Origin: Microcebus murinus
Lineage: Eukaryota > Chordata > Mammalia > Primates > Cheirogaleidae
Assembly (NCBI RefSeq): GCF_040939455.1
Contig: NC_134116.1
Location: 71,503,900 to 71,567,899, forward strand
DNA length: 64,000 nt
Direction: 5' to 3'
The notes under the pieces were generated by a model. The model worked only from the letters and a program-made list of their open reading frames with translations. It was not told the DNA's origin and did no database searches. This document shows, in pieces, positions 12,072 through 23,909 of the stretch. Numbering within the stretch: the stretch's first letter is position 1; the number at the start of each line of letters is the position of its first letter. The position numbers and the translations under genes are program-made.

Positions 12072-12659
12072 TAAATGAGAGCTGGGCAGGTTTCTTCACC
12101 AAGTAAAGCAGAGATGGCTACAAAACCCTTTGAAACAAGGATGACCCAGAGCCATGGTTCATATCAGAAATGGAGTAAGAAATAAAGTATTATAATGGGA
12201 TGAAATGCCACATCCTGGGAAGGGTGTCAACATAAAGAACTTCTTGTCTTGGCAGTAGGTTACAGCTGATCTCAAGGTGGCATGACCCACTCCATGGGGC
12301 AATCTCATCCTCCACAAGTTCACATCTAATTTTCCTCAGACTGAGGAAATCATTTAGAAATGGCAATTTTCTTTCTTTTCCCTAGCTTATAATTTTATTT
12401 GCACTACATGAAAGTTTCATTTAGATCAGTTTATGGTAGAGGAGTGTTCTGACCCTCTAAATCCATGAATTAAAACAAAACAAAACAAAACAAAACTCAG
12501 ACAGTGGCAAAACAGCACAATACTAAATTTACTATTTCAAACTAATGCAAGCTACTGAAAACTCAGGTATATAAGAGTCTAAGAGTCTTAAATTATTGGT
12601 ATTTTATTATTATTTCATAGTTACTAGTATCATTCAATATTTAGTTACTATTATCTGTC
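12071..12659. other. Unassigned DNA with an (AAAAC)n tract
   Basis: No gene or repeat family is recognised except a short (AAAAC)n simple repeat at about 12,474-12,496. Confidence 0.5.
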
Positions 12660-12704
12660 ATGAAAAGGACAATAGCTTGGTGAGAACATAAAATGGTGCA
12701 GCTG

Positions 12705-12762
<58 letters not shown>

Positions 12763-13135
12763 CTTCCTTAAAAAATAAAAAAAAATAGAGTTACCATGTG
12801 ATCTAGCAATCTCACTTCTAGGTATATATCTAAAGGAATTGAAAGCAGAATCTCAAAGAGATATTTGTATGTCCATTGCAGCATTATTCACAATAGCCAA
12901 GAGATAGAAGCATCCCAAATGTCCATCCAAAGACAAACAAAAAAAATATGGTATATCCATATAACAGAATATTATTCAGCCATAGAAAATGATATCCTGT
13001 CACACACTACAACAGGGATGAATGTTAAGGACAATTAAAATTATCCCAAATGAAATAATCCTACTGAACTGCACATTTAAAATAGTTAAGATGGGAAATG
13101 TTATGTTATGTGTTTTTACCACATTTAAAAATATA
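12660..13135 (+). mobile_element. Old L1M 3' end interrupted by a (TA)n expansion
   Basis: Sense L1 3' sequence: AGTTACCATGTGATCTAGCA, ATTGCAGCATTATTCACAAT, TAGCCAAGAGATAGAAGCAT and AACTGCACATTTAAAATAG. The left part contains the long TA array. No coding capacity remains. Confidence 0.8.
12706..12759. repeat. (TA)27 microsatellite
   Basis: Fifty-four bases of uninterrupted TA repeat lie inside the old L1 fragment. Long pure TA arrays can extrude as cruciforms and are usually length-variable. Confidence 0.95.
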
Positions 13136-14899
13136 GGACAACAGTAGTTATGCTGAGACTCAATACTTTCATAGTTATAAGAAAGAGAATTATTGTAGGT
13201 TTAACTTTTAAAACTTATCTCCATATACAGTAAGTTTTGTTGTAGATTGGACAAAGATTATTTCCAAATTTGCATTGAAGATTGATGCTAAACATACATC
13301 AGTATGTTCAAAGCCTAAAAGGGAGAGTTATTTAAAATAGATTAAATGATGTGGAATAAAATTTCCAAAAGCTGTAATTGAAAGTGTCAGAAATATTAGC
13401 TTTGAAACAAGTAACATTTAATCACATAGATTATACAGAAGCATAAATTTTTGTAGGTTGTTTTCTTCAATCAAATTTACATTTAATCTGCCAAGACCGT
13501 TCATCAGTTTGGCTGTCTGGTACCAAGCAGCTTGTCAGAACTTATAAATTCAAACTGCCTGCATTAGGAACAGGACATTTCCTTTAAGCACAAAGATAAT
13601 GAAAGTTTAATTAGAATATTTTGTGATCACAAGTGTCTGAGAGTGGTAAGAATAAAATAAAGGGTATTTTGTCTATCTGTATTTCCTTAGTTACTAAGTT
13701 AAAAATTATAATCATTTATGCCCATAAAATGGCTTTAAGGACCACTAAAATGTAAAACTTTTCAGAGTTGGACACTTGCAAAAGGAGAGAATGTGACAGT
13801 CTACCCAGAGGGAAGCCATGAGATCCACAGGAGCTCTCCTCAAAGGGTGGTTTGAGAGAGGTCACTTGTGACCCTTTGGTGGACTTGCTAAAAGAAAGAA
13901 CCCTTGTACGGATGCAGGCTTTGGCAGTTCCCTCAGCTTTGCATTAAATCCCAACTCCTCTTCCCAGCTATCCAGGGAATTTGTTTTCAATATGATCAGG
14001 TTATGAAGCGACCTCTCATCTTGACTTTATTAGCATCATAGAAGGCTGCTGCCTCAACAGCCACAAGTACAACTAGGTGTGGTGATTGATGTCATAATAA
14101 CAAATTGTAATTTGGTATATGTGTATTTATTTGTGTTCTTTTTCATGATACAAGTGCTGCCAGGTACAGTGCAAATGTCATAAGGAATATTAACTGAGAA
14201 ATGTGGGCAAATTTGTGCAAAGACAGAACCTTCCTAGAATATGCATCTTGGGCTAGTGATGACAGTGACATGGGTAAAATTGTCATAGTGATTAAACATT
14301 TGCCACACCCCGATGATAATACACTTCTGCAAAAATGCCTTAGTGGATTTGTGCCTGCATATGTGGGGTCAAGGCACAAAGTACTTGGCATAAATTGCTA
14401 CCATTATTTGGTGGATGAGAAAGCATTTCCTTGGGAATGGCTCTGGAAGTGATCATGATATCACTACCAAGCATGCATGGTGAAGCCATGCACTCACGAG
14501 GCATGGTGCTATTCACCAAGTAGTCCAAACATAAAGGAAAACATCTCTGTCCTCCACACAGAGAAATACATACCTGAGGAATCAGATTAAAAGTATCGTG
14601 AAGATTCAAAGAAAGAATAAATTACTTCCTTTTGAAATTATTTCATAAAAAATCCCTGTATTATTCTTCACTGCTAGGAATCTGTGTCTTGAGCCAAAAT
14701 ATATGGTACTTACAATGCTTTACAAACATAAGAATGGTGATCAATAGTTCCCTGGTTCCATGCAAATTTTCTCTACTGACTGAGAAATCTAATTACTTCA
14801 GCACCAGGGCAGGAGAAATGTTATTCATAAGCAGAGTACTGTGTGGTGATAGTAAGGGAGACCAGGAAAGCACAATTAGAAAGTAGAATTCCTTGTTAT
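13136..14899. other. Unassigned, partly low-repeat DNA
   Basis: Nothing is recognised. The part 13,380-13,640 is non-repetitive with several homeodomain-like TAATC/TTAATTAG words, which is weak evidence for a regulatory element. Overlapping open frames of 82-89 codons at 14,143-14,609 lie on both strands and show no domain. Confidence 0.35.
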
Positions 14900-15423
14900 T
14901 GTAACTGCAGAACCGGCCAAAACTGGGCCTGCTCTGTTGATAACAAAAGGTTGAGTTACCTTGTAGTTATAACAAAACCAAGAACTACAAGTCATGTAAT
15001 CCAGGCATGTGCAAATAGAAAAAGCTTTGACCTCTAACGACACCTGGAACCAACAATTCCTTCCCTTGGAACCAAGAAGACGAGGACATGACTGGAGCCT
15101 GAACCCTGGATCTCTTTGAGAAGCAAGTGGTCCGTTGGCCTGCAAGATCCAGGGTTAAAATCTACTTCAACATACCTTACCATAAATGGCCAAATTTAAA
15201 GCCTTTAAATCAGATCTTGCCAAGTCAACATTCCTAAGTCCTTTCCCTTGTCCTGCAAGTCCGTAAATTTGCCCCAGATCCCAAATCAGGAAGACATATT
15301 TGAGTCTGCTCCTGTCTCCTTATTGATCATTTTTGCAACAAAGACTTTCTTTTCTCAAAAGCTGGTGCCACATAGTATTGAGTTCTGTACACGTTGGGCA
15401 GTGAGCCCATTTGCTCAATAACA
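14900..15423 (+). mobile_element. Solitary LTR with 4-bp target duplication (class I ERV-like)
   Basis: The element starts TGTAACTGCAG and ends CTCAATAACA, keeping the TG...CA termini of an LTR. Immediately outside both ends is TTAT (14,896-14,899 and 15,424-15,427), a 4-bp duplication typical of class I (gammaretrovirus-like) integration. The 3' part reads ACTTTCTTTTCTCAAAAGCT and GGGCAGTGAGCCCATTTG, typical of an R-U5 end, which sets the orientation. At 524 bp with no internal region, it is a solo LTR left by recombination between two LTRs. I cannot name the family. Confidence 0.7.
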
Positions 15424-15427
15424 TTAT

Positions 15428-16542
15428 TAAACATTGCTCCCCTGTTCCCTGTGCTCGAACAATTCCCTACCGCTCAAATGAAAGTAAGAGAATGAGTTTA
15501 GCAGATAGCTTCTCTCAGTAACAACGTGGGTCAGTCCAGACAATAATAGGCTTAGGGGTGGGTGCTAGGGTGGTTTAAAATGAGTTAAGTCCTGGTTGCC
15601 TTAGAGTCTAAGATGTCTATGTGCCATCCAAATGCAAATGCAGGGGAAGAGCTTGAATATTATCATCTAACCAATGGAGATCTGAATAGGAAGTATAGAT
15701 TTTGGTACTGAGAGTAACTGATGTCACAAATAGTGGCAAGTGTAGACAGAAGTTAAATATTTATAGCTATTGTCAGAAGAGCTACCGACTGTAAGGAGAC
15801 ATAGTTTTCCATGAGGAAGGGCAAATGGTTGAAAGGTGGCATGGAGGTTAAAAAGTTTGCTGAGATTAAATCTTCCCCTGAATCTCTGCAGGTTGGAATA
15901 ATAGCCCCAAGCCATTTTCAAGGGCCTGTTAAAATTCAGTATCTTCAAGGGAAAGTCAGTTTCAGTTAAGGTAAGAGGCACAAGGGGTTTCCAATAAAGA
16001 AGTTAAGAATGTGAAAGATTTCTTTTACTGCATTAAACACTCCAAGGCACAACAGGAGCCTTTCAAAGGGGAAAGGGGAGATGAAATGGAAGGGAAGAGA
16101 AGGGAAAGGAAGGACAAAAGAAGTAACATTTTTTAGCCAGGTGAAAGTATTCACAGGACAGCATGTGCAGTGAGATTGTGAGAAAGCAGGGAAGCCCAAA
16201 AGGCTTATAATGCTTCGGATGGCAATGTAAAGCATGGTGGGATTTTCCAGCTTCAAGATTGCCAAAAGAACTTGTCCCACCAGATCCAGTCTAAGAAAGG
16301 CACAGGCCTCTCTGGAAGGAGTTAATAATTTTGCCTGGCGGAGGTGTTTCAAGGGATTTGTATTTCAGGTGAGTGACAACCGGTTAACTTGTTTTTAGGA
16401 CTTCCTCAAGCATCAAATACAGTAGCAGCCCTCAGCAGATGGGAGGTCTCCATGGAAGCCACCAATGGGTGGCACTCATAAAGTTCTGTCACAATGTCAA
16501 CATTCCCTTCTCTTTTTTTACTCATCTACTTTGTTCTATTTA
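15428..16542. other. Unassigned DNA with a purine-rich tract
   Basis: No family recognised. The + strand is strongly purine-rich at about 16,059-16,122 (runs of GGGAAGAGAAGGG type), a simple-sequence tract capable of unusual structure. The 128-codon frame on - (15,966-16,352) is crossed by this tract and has no recognised domain. Confidence 0.45.
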
Positions 16543-16819
16543 TTAACACATTAACTGTCATGAGAGTTGTATTTAACTCACTCTAGTTTTGACAGCAGGG
16601 GCTCATGAAGCATATATAAAATCTTATTGATATTTTTACAATTAATATTGACAATTTAATTCTAAAAACATGGATTAAATGAATAGAAGTCAATGAATTT
16701 CATTTTTCTATTATTGTTTGCCCTTAAATTACACTTGAAATTTTTATTCTATTTTCATAATAAATCACTGTGGCCCTAGGGAAAAGTTTCTGATTTTTGT
16801 GTGGCAGCCAATATGTTAA
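16543..16819. mobile_element. piggyBac-like miniature transposon (TTAA-flanked)
   Basis: A 277-bp unit is bounded by TTAA at 16,543-16,546 and 16,816-16,819. Directly inside, the left end reads CACATTAACTGTCATG and the reverse complement of the right end reads CATATTGGCTGCCACA. They agree at 11 of 16 positions and all differences are transitions, as expected of decayed terminal inverted repeats. TTAA duplication is diagnostic of the piggyBac superfamily, and non-autonomous piggyBac elements are reported from mouse lemur. There is no transposase frame, so it would be a MITE mobilised in trans. Confidence 0.55.
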
Positions 16820-16834
16820 ATAATAAATTTTTAA

Positions 16835-16935
16835 AAGAAACAAACAAATAAATATTTGTTGAAAGTTTATAGTTCCAGGTAGCCATCTAGGGCTTGAAGA
16901 TACAGAGATAAATAAAGCACACTTCCTGCCCTCCA
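16835..16935 (-). mobile_element. L2-like 3' fragment
   Basis: Reads like antisense L2: AATATTTGTTGAAAG, CTTGAAGATACAGAGATAAA and CTTCCTGCCCTCCAGATGCT. Short and diverged. Confidence 0.5.
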
Positions 16936-18019
16936 GATGCTCAGAGAAAAATAATTCTAGTATAGTTGTATCAATCAAAAAAAAATGCTCCAAGACAGCC
17001 ATGAAAATGAGTACTTGCTACCTGGAATAAATCAGAGCCAGTCAGATATCAGCTTTTGATAAGCAAAAATTTTAATAAAATTTTAATGAAAGAAATATCC
17101 CTTGGCACTATTCTCCACCTACTGCCTATCATCACTGTTCATTGTTGTCAGGTGTAATATTGCTAAGATATTAAGTGAGGAAAGGGCAGTATCCCATGGT
17201 GTTGGGGATAGAATTTAGAAAAAACATATGCATAAATATTTCACTCATGGAAACATCAGTGTTTAAGAACAAAACTTGCTGTTTTAGCACCTACTTTCTA
17301 GTCAGACCCTCCCTCACTAGGCAAGGAGAGATCATGTTCCTCCACGGAGGCCAGGCCCTTCTCTGCCCCTCACAGGTCATGCCTGCTCCATCCCCTGGCT
17401 CCATCCTATACCTGCTGTCTTCTCAGCAGCCAACAAGTGTTGGTGGAAAATCCAGCCTATGGGCTCACCTACCCTTCTTCCCAGGATGCACAATGACCTC
17501 TCACCAAAACCAGTTTCTCACTAGCATATGATTGCTCTAGCCTAACACTCAAGAAGGAGTTTCAGGCCTCATTACCAGGGCAAACATTAACTTGCTATAA
17601 TTTATTCATTAGACATGATCTAGTGCCTCCCAAGGCAGGGAATTCAATATGTATAAGACATAGTTCCTTCGGAAAAAAATTGATGATGGGAAAGGATCAA
17701 ATAGTCTCTGAGAGATAAAGAGTGTTTAGAGAGTAGGCATGAGACATGGAAAAAATCATTTGGTTTACTTTCTTCACCATTTAATAAAAGCCTAGTAGCT
17801 AATGACATAACCTTTTCCCTATCATCACTGACAAATGGAGCCTGGTAACTATAAACCAAGCTCTACTTGCATGATTATATATACAATATTTACCACATAG
17901 GAAGACACCATTCATTCATGTATTAATCATATGTATAGATATATTCAATTCTGAAACTTAAGAGTATATGACTATATTTCTCTTAATGAATATTTGTGTG
18001 GGTGGTGAGATCTGTTGCT
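16936..18019. other. Unassigned DNA
   Basis: No gene or repeat family recognised. The 118-codon frame at 17,175-17,531 (+) has no recognisable domain and no upstream or splice context that supports it. Confidence 0.4.
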
Positions 18020-18160
18020 ACTAGTCTCTGTTTATTTCTTGCCTGTTTCTTCAGCATTCCCTGAGATTCTATAAGCTTCTCTATAATCTTCTAACAAATT
18101 AATTTCAGTCAGAGTCAGTTTCTGTTACTTTCAACCAAAGAATCCCAAATGATACCACAG
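18020..18160 (+). mobile_element. MLT1-like LTR 3' end
   Basis: The phrase TCAGTTTCTGTTACTTTCAA followed by CCAAAGAATCCCAAATGATA resembles the conserved 3' end of MLT1-class MaLR LTRs. The 5' part is too diverged to delimit. Confidence 0.4.
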
Positions 18161-18399
18161 GTAGCTTCCAAGGGCAGCTAGAGGACTATGTGGCTGCTAG
18201 TGGGAAGAGAAATGCCAAAAGCATTGATATATAGAAGTTTCAAATATGAGTCCCAAAGCATAAGTCTTTAGGACAGACAGTCTAAATGGCAGTCACTGAT
18301 TTGTGACAGAGATTCTTCTCACTTAGACTCATAGAAGCACAAATTTAGTTACTTAATGATAGGTAATAATGGTCCTAAACATGAAGAAGTCAGGTACAG

Positions 18400-18700
18400 C
18401 ATAATAAAAGGGAAATGAGGTCACTGTCACGAGAGAGGGACAAGTAAAGTGCTATGGAACTAAGGAAAGAGACTGTCTATAGTTGGAGAAACCAAAGAGA
18501 CGTCTCAAAGGAGACAACATTGAGCTAAGTGATAAAAAGAATTTGCAGCTGAGGGAGTAAGATAAGCAAGTAAGTCACAGAAGCTTGAAAGTGGGGACAT
18601 TGAGCAGCTGCTAACTCAGCTTTATGAAAGGTTAGGGTCAGTGATAGGGAGCAGTGGGAAGTCAAGGATGGAAAAGCTATTTGTTTCTAGAAGTAGGAGG
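18400..18700 (-). mobile_element. L2 fragment
   Basis: Antisense L2-like text: ACAACATTGAGCTAAGTGAT, then GGAGTAAGATAAGCAAGTAA and TAGGAGGCAAAGAGTTTTC. Heavily diverged. Confidence 0.45.
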
Positions 18701-19399
18701 CAAAGAGTTTTCATCTCTAGTGTCTACCCTAATTAAAGTCTTGGAATTGCCTGTGACACAATGTGCAGATAAAAACTCTGATGCTCTGTCCTAGGTCAGT
18801 GGAAAACAGTGTGAAGATTATTCATGGATTTCTGTAATAGGCCCCGAAGCAAAGTGGAAAAGGGAAGTGGAGGAAGGTGTGCTGTGTGTCTGTCCACCCA
18901 AGGACAGGTTGTGAGGAACCTTAAACATCAAGCCATGGCCTGGATTTTCTGTGACCCACAGGAAGTAACTGAAGGTTGTTGTATAAGGAAAGGCCTCTAC
19001 CAGAACACAGCTGGGCCAATAGACTGGTAGTGGAACACATGACAGGTTGAAGGAGAGAATGCCAGAGGAGACATGCACACGTGAATGCATGTACCCACTC
19101 ACATAAATAGACCAGTGGACCAGAATAGAGAACCCAGAAATAGACCCACACAAATATAGTTCGCCAACTGATCTGTGAATGTGTGTGTGTGCGTGCACGC
19201 GCATGTGTCACTAAAGTGGGCACAGGACTTTCCATGCCATTCTATTAGTTTTCAGTTTGATCTACTAAGCTTAGGTATCTAGCTTTAAAAAAGTGTAAAG
19301 GGGCTCTTTTCTCATGACAATATGCCTTTTAGGGAGTTTTAAGAAATATGGCATGGCTAATATTGGTTTTTAACTGCCCTCTCTGGAGGCCATTGGAAT
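18701..19399. other. Unassigned DNA with an alternating purine-pyrimidine tract
   Basis: Contains 19,177-19,208, an alternating TG/CG/CA tract (TGTGTGTGTGCGTGCACGCG), the type of sequence that favours Z-DNA. Overlapping open frames of 104-128 codons on - read through it and are compositional artefacts. Confidence 0.6.
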
Positions 19400-19520
19400 A
19401 GGGGTTAGACATCATATCCTGGAAGTGTGTGGTCTATGATAGACACCTGGCAGGTGCTCAGTAAGTGGTAGCTTCTTTCACCATTATTTCTATAATTAAT
19501 GCTTTGGTGAAGCATTTCCA
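19400..19520 (+). mobile_element. MIR 3' fragment
   Basis: AGACACCTGGCAGGTGCTCA followed by GTAAGTGGTAG matches the 3' end of MIR in sense orientation. Confidence 0.5.
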
Positions 19521-19529
19521 CTCTCTTCA

Positions 19530-19870
19530 AGGTATAGTAGTCCTCCCTTATTCACAGTTTTGCTTTCCATGGTTCCAGTAACCTGCTGTCAATTGCCATC
19601 TGAAAATATTAAGATATTTTGACAGAGACAAGACAGTGATGACATTCACATAAGTTTTATTACAGTATATTGTTATAATTGTTCTATTTCATTATTAGTT
19701 ATTATTGTTGATCTATTTTTTTTTTTTGCCTAATTTCTAAGTTAGACTTTATCATGGGTATGTATGTATAGGAAAAAAATAGTATATATAGGGTTTGGAA
19801 CTATCTTAGGTTCAAGCATCCATTGGGGGTCTTGGATCATATCCCTATGGATAAGGGGGGGCTATTATAG
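19530..19870. mobile_element. Tigger-type (pogo-like) DNA transposon fossil
   Basis: The left end AGTAGTCCTCCCTTATTCAC and the right end CCCTATGGATAAGGGGGG form degraded terminal inverted repeats of the type seen in non-autonomous Tigger elements. Inside are TATCATGGGTATGTATGTAT and ATTGGGGGTCTTGGATCATA. TA dinucleotides flank the ends, as expected for Tc1/mariner insertion. No transposase frame remains. Confidence 0.7.
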
Positions 19871-21497
19871 TCTCATAGATCCCACATCTCCTGCAATTAT
19901 TATTCTTGTCTTATTACAGAAATATTTGTCATCATTTCCAAAATATCTGATGTAAAATTTAGAAACCTAATTGGACATTTTATGGAAAGTTGGCACTTGT
20001 CCTTATGGCTGCATCAGAAAAAGGAGAACAAATGGTTTGAGAAGAAAGAAAGAGAAATTTACTATTTTTCCAACAAAGAAGAAAAAATGGTAGACTTTGT
20101 CTCAAAATCCAAATTTCCTGAACCTTAGCAGAAATACAGAGCTTATAAAGGGAGTGCCCTCAGTTCTAGGCTATTGTGATTAACCAGTCTAATCTTCCTA
20201 TCTCCATCAAAGACAAAGCCCTCCTGGGCCCACCTTGGGGGCTGGTGTAGGCCTGGGATAAGAACATAAGGTCTTCTCCCTGCTCCTCCTAACCACTGTC
20301 CTGAGGCAGGGATACAGGTTTTAGCTCTCAAAAAGGAGCAGAGGGTATTTTAAAGAGACAGAAAATGTTTTTGCTATTTTTTCAGGACATTTCCTCTGCT
20401 ATATATTCCTCACTCTCAATTTTACACTTCCATATCTATGGGAGGAGGGGTGACTACTCTGTTACAGATACAATATTCCCTAGCAGCAGACTATAATAAG
20501 TGGCTGGTCCTAGCCATGGTGCTATCAAAACTGTAAGGAGTCTCAGCCTAGATCCAGTTGCTTGTTTAATTATTGAGACAATGAGGATTGCCAAGGAAGA
20601 AAGAGATTTTAATGCAAAAGACATCTGTCAGCAGAACAGGAGAAATAGTCTTGAATTTGTCTCCCTGACCAACAGAGATCACCAGCTTTTTAAGGAGGGC
20701 CCATGTGCATTGGTGCATGTTGTGGGATGGTGATTCTTGGCATCAGGAATCTTGCTCAGAGGCCTCCGGAGGCTCAACTCCTTTGTCTTGTAAAAGTTCC
20801 ACCATTTCTGGGAAACAACTCAAAAAGTTCAAGTAGTTAGTTAAGGGTAGGCATTATAAAAAAATATGGGGATCATGGAAATTTGTTCATAGAGTTGGTT
20901 ACAATGGCAGGTAATAAACATATATCTCAGTGTATAGGTTCAGGGTACAAAAGATGTAATCATTTATTTTCTAAAATTTACCTTAATTTTTAACTTCCAT
21001 TCCATCAGTTCCCAGCATGTAGTAAGTACTCGGTAACTATTCATTGAATGAGTATACGAATGAATGAATGAATGGATGAATTGTTTAGAGCAAAACTAAA
21101 GGCCAGCAAGTTCAACCTCCTACCCATTGCATTAATCCTCTTTAAACCATCCTAGTTTTTGTTACCTTTGAAACTATTTTGATATCTTACTGTAATTGTA
21201 GCTCATAAGAAGATCCTGTTTCCTGGTCTACCAAGCTAGTCTTGACTTTAAATTTTCTAACCTATTGTCAGATTTCAAATTACAATTTTTGTTTCAGGAA
21301 ATACAATTCCTATATGTTATTTCTAGTGTTGCTTTCCTACCTAGCCTATGCTCATCACTTTTGCTTTTCTTCCTTACTTTTTTATCCTCTAAAGCTTTGG
21401 AAGAAAGTCAAGAGAGAAGCTGTCCCTGAGTGAATGCAACAGAGAGCAAGGAGAAAGAAATATCCCAAAGCAATCTTGAAAGACAGTTTTTGGAATA
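19871..21497. other. Largely unassigned DNA
   Basis: Stretch 20,000-20,520 has a composition like an old LTR but I cannot match it. Around 21,000-21,080 is a MIR-like 3' end (CCAGCATGTAGTAAGTACTC) with a short (TGAA)n tract. No gene is seen. Confidence 0.35.
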
Positions 21498-21690
21498 GCA
21501 GTGGTCCCCAACCTTTTTGTCACCAGGGACCAGTTTCACGGACAACAGTTTTTCCACGGATGGGGTTGGGGGGTGTTGGGGGTAATGGGAGTGCAGAGAA
21601 GCTCAGGTGGTGATGTGAGCCATGGGGAACGGCCGTGGCCTGGTTTGTGATGGACCAGTAGCAGTCCGTGGTCCCCCGGCAGTTGGTGAC
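21498..21690. mobile_element. MER1/Charlie3-like hAT fragment
   Basis: The terminus CAGTGGTCCCCAACCTTTTT, then CACCAGGGACCAGTTTCACG and TTTTTCCACGGATGGGG, is the end of a MER1-type hAT element. At the other side, CAGTAGCAGTCCGTGGTCCC and CCGGCAGTTGG correspond to the opposite terminal region. The middle is partly deleted. It is a non-autonomous DNA transposon relic. Confidence 0.7.
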
Positions 21691-22279
21691 TACAGCATAG
21701 CACTGAGTACAACCCAGCTGTGCAGGGAATTGGGCCAACAACCTGTGTGGCCTCTGAGCTGGCTGCTTTTTCAGAAGATGGAAAAGCCCAAAAACGTAAG
21801 GGTTGAAGAGTCAGCACAGGACACTACACTGATCAGTGTATTGTATTGTCACAATAATGAAGTCTGTCATCCCAAGTCATAGGTCCTTACTGGGCAATTC
21901 AAACTTGATCCCTACACATCAAGATACCATATGACTTAAGTCTGTGGCCTTTGGCAGCCTTTGATTTGGAGAGGTCAAGTAATAGCAGGAATCAAGTCCT
22001 TGCTAATCTGAAAATATTGAATAACAAAAAAGAAGCCAGTTAACTTGAGGATAGTTTTTAAGAATTTTTTTCACAATCATTCTGCCATGTGGTTTAGTAC
22101 CATGCTTTTTAAAATGTGTGAGTTGCAAATGAGTTTCTAAACTCAGCAGGAGACAAACTCTCCCCAGGTTCATTTCAAACAGCCTGAGAGTAAAGGCCTC
22201 AGATTTGAAGTGTTAAAAACTAAATTTGCCACCTGCCTAGGACCTCAAGGTCACGCTCTTTGGAAACTCTTTTTTTTTC
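21691..22279. other. Unassigned DNA
   Basis: No feature recognised. Open frames of up to 93 codons around 21.5-21.9 kb overlap the hAT fragment. Confidence 0.4.
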
Positions 22280-22410
22280 TTTGAAATATAATCAGGACAC
22301 ATTTTATCCCCAAATTACAACTGTAGACACAGACTACAAGAGGTGACGGTACTTGCTCAATGTCACTGAGGTAGGCAAAGTGCACAAACTCTACCTAGAC
22401 TTGCTGATTA
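22280..22410 (-). mobile_element. MIR fragment
   Basis: Antisense MIR: CATTTTATCCCCAAATTACA, then GTGACGGTACTTGCTCAATG and TCACTGAGG. Diverged. Confidence 0.5.
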
Positions 22411-23229
22411 TGTGGTCTGTTTTCTCTGTATTTTTGAACTCAAACTTGTTTCCTGTAGCACCTCTTATCTCTCCCAGGAGAAGGGGTTGCAAGGATAAGG
22501 ACAAATAGAGGAAGACTGTAGAGGAAATTTTTTCAATTACAAGTGAGAATGTCCTCAAATTTAGAAACATCTAGCCCTTGTGTTGAATAAAATGATCAAA
22601 TTCTGGAATTTAAATTCTATAAACTTTTTCCTTAAGTCTGTTTGCAAAATAGGTAACCGCAGTTTTATACGCATCAGAGGGCTCTGAGTAGATGCTGTCA
22701 AGGTATTATTCTTTTTAAACCACCTATTTCCTGGTTTGTAGCACAGCGTTAAAATGATTGATTGAACAAATAAGTTCATAGTGGTTGAGGAAAAACAACA
22801 CTTACCCGGCTGAACCAACTACAAATCATACATCATTTTCTAGCATTAAATCCTTTGCCTGTTTTGAAAATAAAATAAAATAAATAAAAAATAAAAAGCC
22901 ACACACTTACAATTCTTAATGATAACACAGAGGGAAACAGGTGATTTTTAAATCAATCCAACACTGATTTTTTTTTTTCTTAGAAGCAATTCCCAACTCA
23001 AAGGCTTCTGTAATGGTGAGCTGTGGGCTGGATATCTCATTTCTCCTTTTCAGGCTACTCCAGCAACATCTGCAGTAGTACAAACACATCTTTCATCCTT
23101 AATACACTTACAACTGAAGATGAAAAAAAGCACAATGCACTGCTATCAAGATACTCGCATCATTTGTCTTGAAATGCTATTGAAGATCATGACTTTAGCC
23201 ACCTTGTACAGAAGACTTTTCAAGTCACT
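22411..23229. other. Unassigned DNA with an A/T simple repeat
   Basis: Includes an (AAAAT)n-like tract at about 22,866-22,897. No gene or repeat family recognised in the rest. Confidence 0.45.
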
Positions 23230-23650
23230 TCCATACACATTCATTAAGGACCCATATTTTCAGGTTGTGCAGCAGAGACACAGAGATGAATGAAACTTAA
23301 CACAGAGCCTGTGCATTTTATTTTACAGCTGGGGAGATATGAGAGATAGATATAAGGAAGAAATGACAATTCAGTGTTATAAATGCAAGAACAAGTGTGC
23401 ATACAAGAGACAGAGAAGAGGTCCTGGGAGGCGGGGTGGTGGTGGCTATTACCTATTTGGAGAGCTCAGAGGAGACGGCCCAATGGCAGAACCGGACTTT
23501 GAAGAAGCAGTACTTCTCATGGTTAAGAATTTGGCTGCGGATGGTCTGGGCAGAGGAAGCAACCCCCACATGTTCAGCACCATGGCCAGAAGCAACTGGA
23601 GGTTGCTGGGATCTAAAGGAAGAAGATGCAGGATGTCAGTCCTGATGAAG
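23230..23650 (-). mobile_element. L2 fragment
   Basis: Antisense L2-like: ACATTCATTAAGGACCCATA, then GCAGAGACACAGAGATGAAT; further on GGGCAGAGGAAGCAACCCCC. The 113-codon frame at 23,339-23,680 lies wholly inside this and has no recognised domain, so I do not call it a gene. Confidence 0.45.
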
Positions 23651-23909
23651 TGGGAGGTGAAACAGAAAGGAGCATTTTAAAAATGGCATGAAGACTGAGA
23701 CCTTTGTTTATTCAGATCTTCTAAAAAGGAGCCAGACTTTCTGTCTCCCTTTTGAAAATCTCCCTGATATTTATCCATCCAATGTCTCCCTGATATTTGG
23801 GCTGTGCCTACCAGATGGGAAAAACTACCAAATAATAAAGGCAGAATTGTTTTTCCCAATTACATATATTTTTATATTCCATCTTTGAAGACAGCCTACC
23901 AAACTGGAG

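Noticed and set aside
23339..23680. 113-codon frame with Cys-rich start and Gly/Arg stretch, at first resembling an RNA-binding protein
   Set aside because: It lies within an antisense L2 remnant and shows no complete zinc finger or other domain.
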